Source of the DNA: Sciurus carolinensis
Taxonomy: Eukaryota > Chordata > Mammalia > Rodentia > Sciuridae
DNA: 64,000 bases
Assembly: GCF_902686445.1 (NCBI RefSeq)
Contig: NC_062223.1
Span: 58,615,998-58,679,997, forward strand
Reading direction: 5' to 3'
The position numbers were made by a program, and so were the translations under genes. A model generated the notes under the pieces. The model was not told where the DNA came from. It worked only from the letters and a program-made list of their open reading frames with translations, and ran no database searches. Positions 55,231-64,000 of the stretch are shown in pieces (the stretch's first letter is position 1; each line of letters begins with the position of its first letter).

Positions 55231-55429
55231 TCTCTCACTCATTTCTAAATGCCAACTAGAATAGCAATACCTACTTTATTTCCCCTGAGAAAAAAATGGC
55301 CTTTGAGTTAAGATCAGTGTCTTAACCAAATGCACAGAGCTCTCTGCCAGGTGATTGGAGTCCCTCTCCTACCCAGCCTCTAGCCCAACTCCAGTGCCCC
55401 TCCTCCCAGTACATCTTGCTCTTTTACCT

Positions 55430-55655
55430 CTCCAGGCCTTGGCCCCTGCAGGATGCCCTGCCTGGAAAGTCCTTGCCACATTTGGTGACTCTCGCTTGTC
55501 CTTCAGGTCCCTCCCACATCCTCTGAGGCACTCAAATAAGACGGCCTCAGTTTGCATCTAACACGTGTGGCTCTACTCACTGTGCTGGAAGCTGGCAGAG
55601 AGCAGGAACTGGGTTCAATTACATATTGCCACAGGCCCAGCACAGAGCTTGATAT
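55430..55655 (+). mobile_element. L2 LINE 3' fragment
   Basis: 'GCCCTGCCTGGAAAGTCCTT', 'TTCAGGTCCCTCCCACATCC', 'CTGGCAGAGAGCAGGAACTG' and 'CAGGCCCAGCACAGAGCTTG' follow the L2 3' end. Confidence 0.65.
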
Positions 55656-55735
55656 TAAAGAGATGGTTATAACAACCAGTCCCACCATTATGCATAATTA
55701 TAATACACCAATAAAAATATGAAAAAAGAGATAGC
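55656..55735 (+). mobile_element. Very short L1 3' end
   Basis: 'CATTATGCATAATTATAATA' and 'CACCAATAAAAATATGAAAA' equal the last 70-80 bp of the squirrel L1 3' end seen at 14.1 kb. It is an extreme 5' truncation. Confidence 0.65.
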
Positions 55736-56859
55736 TGCAAGATTACAGCAGGTTTTGCCTTAAGATTATCTCAAAGACAGAGTTTTTAGCCCATTAAGTC
55801 CCAGTTTTTCAGTTCTGCAAATATTTCAACCAAATGGACATAGGTTCATAAAAACACATTGGAAATCATAATTTAGAACATATATATTTTTTTATTAATG
55901 ACATTAATATTTTATTAATATTTTATGTAATTACATGCTACATAATTATATATTATATACTGTATTTAAGTTTTTGACATGTTCCACATCTGGAACAAGA
56001 TGAAATGGGCTAAAGTAACTGTGCAAAATGGATCCTAAACCACTCTGTAAAGCTGATAAAAAGAAAGGTAGTCAAAAAAATCTCATCTCTGACTAGTGAT
56101 GATAAATATAGCCTGGAACTTAACTGCCAGTGAGGCAGAGACCTCCAGTCCTTCCCCTGAGGACCTGGCATCAATGAGTGCGAAGTAATGCAGCTCAGGG
56201 AACCAAGGGAGGGAAGAGATCAGAGTCACTCCAGGAAGGTTCCCGGAGGAGGTGAACTCCAAGACTTTCAAAGAGATATCTGCATTGAGCCCGGTAGTTA
56301 CATAATCTAGAGATAATCCACAGAGATCCTTAAAGCATGATCTATCCTATTGTGACTCTTGGAGGTCACAGCTGCAAGGGGAGGAACAGGGAGGCCTATC
56401 CAGGCAGGAGGAACACAGAGACAAAGTTGAGATGCAGAGATGAGCATGGTTAGGGGGTGAGCCAATTTTATATCAAAGGAGAACTTGGGGAATCCACTTC
56501 TTTTACCCTCTTCCCGAGGGCTCTGGGTCTGGCTCTGGGGACCTAGAAACAGCCCGGAGCTCTCCAGAGGGGGAGTCATCAGTTCTGCCCGGGAGACCCT
56601 TCTCATCCTCCAGCTACTCTTTCTGTGTTGTTCTCATTAGCTCCAAGAGCACCTGGCAGAACCTGAGGAAATAGGAAACAGACCTTTATAGCTGACGGCA
56701 CTGCCTGATACAAAGAGCAGGAGCATCTCTCAGGCAGGGTTGGCTTAGAGGGAGACCAGAAGAGAAGCTCTGAGCCAGGTCAGCAGGAATAATGAGGAGG
56801 ATGTCTGCCTCAGAATCGCCTAGCACTTTCTACACACATCACTCCCTTCCTGGCCTTCA

Positions 56860-56985
56860 CCACAAGCCTACAGCTGATTGCTTTCACCCTACAGGGAGGA
56901 AACTGAGGCTCCAAGAGGTTACATGCTGGCCCAGGGCCCCTTGGGGAGAAGACAGCAGAATGCAGCATTTGAGCCACGTCCCTCT
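56860..56985 (+). repeat. MIR SINE fragment
   Basis: 'CAGGGAGGAAACTGAGGCTC' and 'CAAGAGGTTACATGCTGGCC'. Confidence 0.7.
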
Positions 56986-58114
56986 GCCTCTGAATCCATC
57001 CTTGTTTCAGAGGACAGTGGTTGAGTGAAGGTGTGCAAACTCAGGATGATCAGTCTGTCATATTTTGATTCAGCTCATGACTGAGGACCTCTGTTGACAG
57101 CTGCCCTGGGCTCCAGGTTTCCAGCTGTCTTCAGCACAAGGCAGAGGATCCCCCATCCTGGCTCCATCTGGTCTTCTCCGTTGGCCATCTGAGCAGGACC
57201 AGAGTGACCACATATCTGCTCATGCATCAGATTCTAACCCCTCTAAGTGCCTTTCAGCTCCTACGAAGTTGGATAATGTCTTCTTTACTCATTTATCACA
57301 CGGGTCTAAGAAAATAAGGTATTAGAAAGCATGTGGCACATAGTAGGGATGCAGCTTGTATTTATTAAATTTGAATTCAGAAGGTCAGACGCTTTTCAAC
57401 CTTGACTCCTGGTCCCACCTGCATTTTTTTTTTCCTAGTTCACACTCTAGTCTTTCTCCTGGCAGAAGAGCCTCAGATTCAACTGATGTTTTTCCAAACC
57501 CAGGCCTTGCTGCTGACTTAGTTTGATTCCATCAGACCCTGTGGTGGCAGCATCTTCCCAGCCTGTACTGCCACAGCCTGAACCGAGTACCACCACAAGA
57601 GGGTTCATCAGAGGCTGGGGACAGAGGTCCTGATGGGGAGCAAGAGCCCACAGTGGGTATGGCAGGAGCGAGGGCTCCCTAGCTGCAGGTAGGAGTAGAC
57701 TTAGCCCTGGACCTCAAATGTCCCCTCAAACTTCCCTCTTGGGAAAGAGCTTTGAAAATGATAAAGTGCAGAGCCGACGACAGAAGGAAACATCACAGAA
57801 GATCCAAAGCCAGGCACAGGCAGTACTTGGTAGTTCAGGCCAAGGAAGGCATCAGGGAAGTCTAGGGGTGAAACCAGATGCAGGTGGAGACCAAAAGCAA
57901 AATAAAGGGTAATCAGGGTGCACCCAACACAGGTGAGGTCTGAAGTCTAGTTTCAGGCAGGGAGGGGAGAGCTGCAAGTGCAGACAAGGCCTCATCATAG
58001 TAGACAGGGACTCCACCTGTTAGAGCAGAAGGCAGAAGGCCAGGTGCTGAGTCTGGGTCAGAGCCAGAGTCAGACAAGCAACACTGAGACTGAATTAAAA
58101 CTCTTTTAAGGACA

Positions 58115-58300
58115 CAACTATTGGCTAACACTTAACATAGTGTACTATGTGCTGTGTGCTCTTCTGAATTAGGCTTACTCACTAGGGTTTTATTGAGTTA
58201 TTTATTAGTACTGGGCTATTTTACAGATGAGGAAACTGAGGCATGGAGAGATTGATCAAAATTCTTGCCCTCACCCAAAACTGGCAACATAACCTCTCAC
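58115..58300 (+). repeat. MIR SINE
   Basis: 'GGCTAACACTTAACATAGTG', 'ATTTTACAGATGAGGAAACT', 'GAGGCATGGAGAGATTGATC'. Confidence 0.8.
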
Positions 58301-58361
58301 ATTCATAGATCAAAATCAGCCATGAGAAAGCACTAAAACCATAGTTATTGGCAAATGCCAA

Positions 58362-58615
58362 TTGATAACTAACATTCTTTGGAATATACTGGGCCCTGTT
58401 TTAAGCATTTTACATATATTGCATGTAAAAGCTGTGTGAAAATCAAAATTCATTTAATCTTCAAACAACCCCTGAAGGGCGTATACTGTTATCCCCATTT
58501 CACAGATGAAGAAACTGAGGCACAAGGAAGTCAAATATCTCACCCAAGATCAGCCATCCAATAGGGGAGTCATGATTCATACTTGAGCAGTTCACTGCCA
58601 TAACCCACCACTTCT
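58362..58615 (+). repeat. MIR SINE, nearly full length
   Basis: 'AACTAACATTCTTTGGAATA', 'TTAAGCATTTTACATATATT', 'CCATTTCACAGATGAAGAAA', 'CTGAGGCACAAGGAAGTCAA'. It is only 60 bp after another MIR in the same orientation. Confidence 0.85.
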
Positions 58616-58779
58616 GTGGTGTTTTGAATGAGCCATCTGTAAATGCTCAAACCCTATTCACTTTCATTTACCTTTTTGAAAATAATAACTGAACATTTTC
58701 CTGGTGCCAGATAGAGAGTAGGCATGGGAAACCGGAAGGTCCCCATCAAGAGGCTGTAAACCTAGAGGTTTAAACAAAG

Positions 58780-58995
58780 CCTGGACCTGGAGCTGCAGCA
58801 AACTGAGTTTGAAGTCTGGTCCTCTCAAATGTGTCAAGTGTGTGACCTTGAACAAATGACTCAGTCTCTCCTGGCCTCAGCTCCACACGTGTGGAAGGAG
58901 GAGGATGACTGTTTACATAGGGTTATAGTGGGAAACAGTGACATCATGCCAGTTCAGTGCTTGGTGTAGCATGCAGCTCACAGTGAGCCCTCACT
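58780..58995 (-). repeat. MIR SINE
   Basis: 'GAGTTTGAAGTCTGGTCCTC', 'GTGTGTGACCTTGAACAAAT', 'GGGTTATAGTGGGAAACAGT', 'CAGTGCTTGGTGTAGCATGC'. Confidence 0.8.
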
Positions 58996-59059
58996 TTGGG
59001 AAGCCACAGTGATTACAAACCACAGGCTTGGGTACAGACCCTTCGTGAGCAGGGACACA

Positions 59060-59290
59060 GGCATCAGCAGACAATCCCCATTCAGAGAGGTGAGAACAGA
59101 AAAGGGAGCAACCAGCTCTTGTGAGGGAGTCAGGGAGGGTTCTGCAGCAGGTGACATTTGAGCAGGGTCTTAAAGGGCAAAGGAGAGTTTTTCATGTAGA
59201 GAAAGGAAATGCGGGTGGGGGGGGATGGCGTTCTTCAGGGAGAGGAAGTACATGCCAAGACATTATAGACAGGAGCCAGTGTCTCGCTAA
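59060..59290 (-). mobile_element. L2 LINE fragment
   Basis: 'GGGAGGGTTCTGCAGCAGGT', 'GACATTTGAGCAGGGTCTTA', 'CATGTAGAGAAAGGAAATGC' are antisense L2. Confidence 0.7.
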
Positions 59291-59647
59291 AAGGAAATAC
59301 CAGAACACCCCTATGAGAGGTGTGATCACACTTTCACATTTGTGACTGTCTGTGTTCTCCTTGTAAATTAAACTGTATACCTGGGGTGGGGGGGTGTAAA
59401 GAGAGGGAGCAGTCTTGGGAGCTGTGGGTTAGATTAAATGAACTTTGAACCCTAAGTCCTACTCTTCGATCTTCCTTTCGGGTCCTGAACCACGTAGTTT
59501 ATAATCAGGTCCATCTGCAGCACTAGATCATCTCGGAGGAACACACCCTCCATCAACAGGTGGCCAGGGCGGAACTTCCCCTCTGCTTGGTGCTGGGGCA
59601 GCCTCTCCCTAGGCTTCATGGACCAAGGCCTTGTTTCCCTGCTGCTG

Positions 59648-59667
59648 TGAGCGCCCTCTGCTGGTGC
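59648..59667 (-). promoter_or_regulatory. CTCF-binding motif (-)
   Basis: The minus strand reads CACCAGCAGAGGGCGCTC. The core CCAGCAGAGGGCGC (59,664-59,651) matches CCASYAGRKGGCR without a mismatch. It points left, toward the + motif at 37.54 kb. Confidence 0.7.
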
Positions 59668-59739
59668 ACTGCCTCTCCATCTTCTGCCTCCCTGAGCTGA
59701 AGACTGTCGTGTAGGGAAAGGCCCGCTAAAGTCATTCAC

Positions 59740-59860
59740 TCAACCCCTTCGATTTCTGTTTGGGGCTACTGAGATTCAGGTTAGGGGAAATGACTGGCCC
59801 ATAGTAACACAGTACAGCCAGCTCATGACTAGAGCCCAGGGCTGGTGAGTCCTTGGCCAA
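59740..59860 (+). repeat. MIR SINE fragment
   Basis: 'GGGAAATGACTGGCCCATAG', 'TAACACAGTACAGCCAGCTC' and 'ATGACTAGAGCCCAGGG' resemble the MIR 3' half. Moderately diverged. Confidence 0.6.
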
Positions 59861-60299
59861 TGAATGTATTTGTCCCTCCTTTGATGGAACACAGCTGCCA
59901 CCATCCCACACTTCCCACCATGCCAGCCTCCCAAGGGCAGTTCCTGGAGATACTACTTCAGTGGGAAAAATTACAGTCATGTCCAAGGCTGGGCTTGCAG
60001 TCATTTGGCTCCTAGGAAGGCATAGCGGGGAGCACCTTCAGGACCCTTGGGCAACCCCCACTCCCCACCCCCAGGAAGCACCAGAGTCTCCCTATGACTC
60101 CTTCACTAGCTTACCCACTGTCAGCCCAGCAGACCTTGGTTTCTTCATATGGGCACCATCACATGCTGCTCAGTGGATTGAAGTTGAGGGTATTCTAAAA
60201 GAACATATAGCAACTGCTGTACTGGGCACTCTTCCTATTTTCACTAAAGGCTAGAAAGTGGAAGAAAAGAGGGGTTTGGAATATGGGCAGTAGTGGGCA

Positions 60300-60470
60300 G
60301 ACCTGTAATGACTAACTGAGTGGCATTGGGCAGGTCCCTTCACTTCTCTGAATCTCCATTTTGCCCCCTAAAAAAATGCAGGTAACAATAGTATGTTTCT
60401 CCTAGGGTTGTCGCAAGGACCAAATATCACACGCGCAAGGCGCTCTGTGGCAGCATTGCATGGTAAGAGT
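60300..60470 (-). repeat. MIR SINE
   Basis: 'TGGCATTGGGCAGGTCCCTT', 'CACTTCTCTGAATCTCCATT', 'GTTTCTCCTAGGGTTGTCGC'. Good match to reverse MIR. Confidence 0.8.
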
Positions 60471-61234
60471 TCCACAGAGGCAGATGCTCTTTCTGTTGTT
60501 GATACTTTTGTCATTGTCACCCTTATTATCAGGCAGGGGGCTGTGGAAAATGTTCCTGAACAAGTGACCCAGAGATTGACTCTGTTCTTTCTTCCTTCTC
60601 GAATTCCTTTCCATCCTCATCAAGCAAGCACGAGAGAAAAGGAATGTGGGTTTTGAAAGCAAGTAGAAGTGGCCTCAGGAAGAGACTGGGAAGATCCACA
60701 GAGCCTGAGCTGGACCACAGTGAGGTTCTTGCCCCTCCACCCAAAGATGGGGTCAGGAAAAATGCTTTGTCCTCAGCCTGGAGCTCCCTGACCTCTCTGG
60801 ATGCTGCCCACACAGCTGGCCCCTGCTGCTCAGATCCTAGTATGTTGACCAAGACCAGCAGAGAAGCTTTGTGTGTCTCTGCTGTTCCCATCACACCCAA
60901 TGTAAGGGTTTTGCAGGATGGGGACATGTCATGCCTCTCGGCAGCCCCCTCCTCAAAGCACAGGGGCAGCAGTAAATTCAGTTCATGCCAGATCTTTGGA
61001 CCAAACCACAGGCATCTGCAGGCTTGAAAACTCCTTCCTGTTGTCCCCAAGAACTATGCATAGTCCTTAGATGCCTCACTCATCCTAAGACTGCCAAGGC
61101 AGGTAGGCAGCGTTCAGAGCCTGGCACACTTTCTAGAAGCTAGGTCTGGCCCTTTCCTTGCAGTTTGTGCAGCGTGTTCATACTCACTTTCCCCACCAGC
61201 ATCCTCATTCCTCTTCTCTGCTGTGCCTCTGTTG

Positions 61235-61425
61235 GTCATTTGCATAGCTCTGAACGCCCACTGTTTACCAGGCCCCATAACAGTCACCTCCACATTTCTC
61301 TCATTCTCTGATACACCTCACCTCAATCCTGTGTGGAAGATGTCATCAGCTCTATTGACAAATAAGAAAAAGTTCAGGCCCAAAGTGATGAAGGCACTTT
61401 CCGAAAGCCACACGGCTTGACTGGA
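61235..61425 (+). repeat. MIR SINE
   Basis: 'CCCACTGTTTACCAGGCCCC', 'CTCAATCCTGTGTGGAAGAT', 'GTTCAGGCCCAAAGTGATGA'. Confidence 0.65.
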
Positions 61426-62579
61426 ATAAAGATCTTCCCCAGGGAAAGCTCTCTGGGGGAGTTGAGGATTCAGTTGGAACTTAAAGCCTGAACTAGATTT
61501 TGAGGAGAGGTACAAAGAGATGATGTCATCCAGGCAGGGGACTATGCTTTGTGGTCATGGGGATGAGGAAGAAGCAGTTAATTTGAAAGCTCAAGGGATT
61601 GGAGCAGGTGGTTCAGCAAGCCCAGGCCAGGACACCCCTCTCTCTTCCCTGGATCTTCACACCTGCCTTGCATCTGGTTTCCCAGCTCCCAGATCTCTTA
61701 ATCAACAAGGTCAGGTATGGAAGAAATGCCTTATCATATTCCTTAAATGTAACGAGGCTGCACCCAGAGCTCCCCATCATCTCTGGCTGCTGGGAAAGTC
61801 AATCTGAGTCATTACTGGGAACTCTACCTGATGCTATGACCACCATGCATCAAGGGAACCACACACTTACTAGAGCTGAGATGCCTCCCCTTCCAGCCTG
61901 AAGGAACTTTCCAGGGTTTGTTGCCTCTACCCTGGGTGAGGTGTGCCAATGTAGGGCACAGAAACACGAGTCTAAGATCTGGTCCTCTCCACACACCTCA
62001 AAGCCATTCCCAGATGATCCCTCCAGGGCCCTCACACACATCAGGCACTGATCTTGGAACCCACTAGTCTGTCCCTTTCTAGACCCAGACATGGCCTCCA
62101 CTCCCTCACCCTCACCATCCTGGTCAGGAGACTCCTCTCAAGGGGCTTCAGCACCCACAGGACATCAAAAATGAAGGAGAGCTCCTCAAGGAATGTGGCC
62201 TTGATCCTGCAGCCAAACCTCCCCCAAGGTCACTAGAGAACAATCCACCTTAACTCTCTGGAAAAAAGGGAAGCGGGAAGGAAAGCATCACCAATGAGCG
62301 GTTCAGCAAATGGTCCTGTCCTTGGCCATACTCCCTCTCCACACTGGCCTTGTCAAAGTGAAGTTTGACATTCCTCAAATGTGTCCCAGTTTCTCTCAAC
62401 TCCAGGCCCATTTTGTGCCCTCTTTCTGCTTGGACACCATGCGCCTCACACACACCAGCTGCAGTCACTCACTCCCACTCCTCTTGTAACCCTGTGACTC
62501 CTCTGCTTCGTTAGGAACCTCATCAGTGCTCCCGGGGTTGACTGCGCATCTCCCATCAGACGTGCCCCCTGGCTCTGCC

Positions 62580-62665
62580 CTTACCTGCATCCCCCAGGAG
62601 ATATTTATAGGTCTGCACACAGTAGGTATTTGTAAACACATGTTGGACAAATGAATCCTGAATCA
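62580..62665 (+). mobile_element. L2 LINE 3' tail fragment
   Basis: 'GCACACAGTAGGTATTTGTA' and 'GTTGGACAAATGAATCC' equal the conserved L2 3' terminus. Confidence 0.65.
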
Positions 62666-63214
62666 GATTCAGTCAGTCCCTGAATCAGACTTACTTAAAA
62701 GATAGAAAACTGTTGCCTGAGCCCCTTAGCAGGCTAAGCCAGCCCAGCGCCTTTCCATTTTCCCTTTCATGGTCTCAGTCCCTGAATCTACCACCAGAGT
62801 CGGGATGGAAGGGAGTTCATTCATCTGGGTCCATCCCACCCAGAGAACACTCAGACCCTGTGTTTGGGATCCAGAACACTCCAAGTTTTTGCAGTCTGCT
62901 CAGACATGGGGACAGATGGCTGGACATTGGACAGGAGGGTAGGCAGCTTGAAAGGATGGAAATAGCAGTGAACTAAGCATTGGGAGTCCTGGGCTCGGAG
63001 CCTATCTGTTCCCCAAGTTTGCTGCACATATCATTCTGGGTTCTTTGGCTGCCAGCAACAGAAACTGACTGAGTAACCTAGGCAGCAGAGAGATTTATTA
63101 GAAGGCTTGAGGATGTAACACAGAAATACCAGATAACCGAACTTTGGTTAGAGGTTCCTCCCTATGTCGAGGGGAAAGCAGTGTACCGGACAGGAGAGAG
63201 GTAAATCTCAGAAT

Positions 63215-63300
63215 TTTGTGAACTACCTGAAAATAATTGTTGGCATACTGTGTGACCTGAGGCAAGTCATTTCTCTGGGCCGTCATTTCTTCCACCTGGA
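63215..63300 (-). repeat. MIR SINE fragment
   Basis: 'CTGTGTGACCTGAGGCAAGT' and 'CATTTCTCTGGGCCGTCATT'. Confidence 0.75.
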
Positions 63301-63839
63301 TGTTCTGAAGTTGGCCTCTCTTCCTCCATTCACATCTCCAGTTTGCTTTTTGCTGAGAAACTTCCTGCCCTGGCCTCAGATGGCACCTTTCCCCATCTGG
63401 ACATCTTGGGAATGAAGTTTGAGGGAGCTAGGTGAGTGTGTGTGGTACCCCACAGCCCACCCACTGAGGAGGCCAAGCCTCCTCCACCTGCATGACTTGT
63501 TACTCACTTGCATGAGGTGGTCAGCCTGATCATTTCCTCTCCATTAAACCAGCATGGCCTCTGCTCCTTCATGCTGAACATTCTGGATGGCATTATGGGC
63601 TTTTCCTGGCCATGATCTGGCCATATTCTTTTGCTTGGAAAACTCTTAGCTAGAGTCTGCCCTCCCAGAGACCCCAAAGCACCCAACCCTGAGACCCTGC
63701 CACTGGCCTGCATTTGACCTTTATCATGTCCATTAATAGACTCAGGACCTGTGTTGAATGCCTGAGATGCAGTGGTGGTGGAGGGGATGAGGATTCTCCG
63801 GAGTCATGGAAAGCCAGTGGGGGAGGCAGGTGCATAAAC

Positions 63840-64000
63840 AGCTAATTATAGAAGCAGAACAAAGTAAGAGACAACAGAAGTGTCAGCCAGGTGTGTGGGG
63901 AGCCCAGAGGCAGGAGAGCTTGGTTGTTCTGAGAGATCAGAGAATGCTCCATGGAAGAGGAAATGCCTGAGAAGAGCTTTAGGGAACAAGCAGGATTTGG
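63840..64000 (-). mobile_element. Possible L2 LINE fragment, cut by window edge
   Basis: 'AATGCTCCATGGAAGAGGAA' and 'ATGCCTGAGAAGAGCTTTAG' resemble the antisense L2 coding end. It runs off the window. Confidence 0.45.

Larger units (their letters stand above)
46862..64000 (+). other. Presumed first intron of the CpG-island gene; no coding exon seen
   Basis: Seventeen kilobases carry only MIR, L2, one MEN/ID pair, MER20, L1M debris and unassigned single-copy sequence. The short frames are not supported by splice sites, conservation of motif or length. Unassigned blocks over 300 bp are 47,660-48,560, 50,560-53,040, 53,600-54,005, 55,735-56,860, 56,985-58,115, 60,470-61,235, 61,425-62,580 and 63,300-63,840. 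Confidence 0.4.

Overview
This window is nuclear DNA from a placental mammal, most likely a squirrel-family rodent (Sciuridae: ground squirrel, marmot or relative). The evidence is the set of interspersed repeats. There are tRNA-Ala-derived ID SINEs, dimeric SINEs joining a 7SL (B1-like) left half to an ID right half (the MEN/B1-dID type known from squirrels), L1s with a G-rich 3' UTR, MaLR-like LTRs, and ancient placental repeats (MIR, L2, Tigger, MER5/MER20). No intact protein-coding gene is visible. Most open frames are chance frames or transposon debris.

Layout. From 0 to about 36.6 kb the sequence is AT-rich and full of transposons. It holds a nearly full-length but dead L1 on the minus strand (4.7-10.7 kb) with repeated 5' UTR modules and a telomere-like run in its 3' UTR. 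It also holds an older HAL1/L1-like ORF1 relic, a rearranged UBA52 (ubiquitin-L40) retropseudogene (12.9-13.4 kb), a broken MAS-related GPCR gene (Mrgpr, 17.75-18.6 kb, minus), a whole Tigger DNA transposon with an LTR inside it (19.8-23.0 kb), an old L1 split by two younger L1 insertions with target-site duplications (23.7-26.4 kb), and the 3' half of an ERVL provirus carrying at least four later insertions (29.9-34.4 kb).

From about 36.6 kb to the end the character changes. Young L1 is scarce and MIR/L2 fossils are dense, as in gene-rich chromatin. A CpG island lies at about 46.1-47.1 kb. Inside it is a GC-box promoter region and a candidate 5' noncoding exon ending at a strong splice donor (exon end 46,861, + strand). 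Everything to the right would be its long first intron. I see no coding exon in the remaining 17 kb. A textbook CTCF motif (+) at 37.54 kb and a second (-) at 59.65 kb point toward each other and bracket this promoter.

A Mrgpr relic about 28 kb upstream of a brain-type CpG promoter with a long noncoding first intron would fit the PTPN5-MRGPRX neighbourhood (human 11p15.1, mouse chr 7). That gene identity is an inference from remembered gene order, not a sequence match. I found no novel multi-gene system. The points most worth a second look are the CTCF-bracketed orphan promoter, the L1 5' and 3' UTR peculiarities, and the UBA52 rearrangement.
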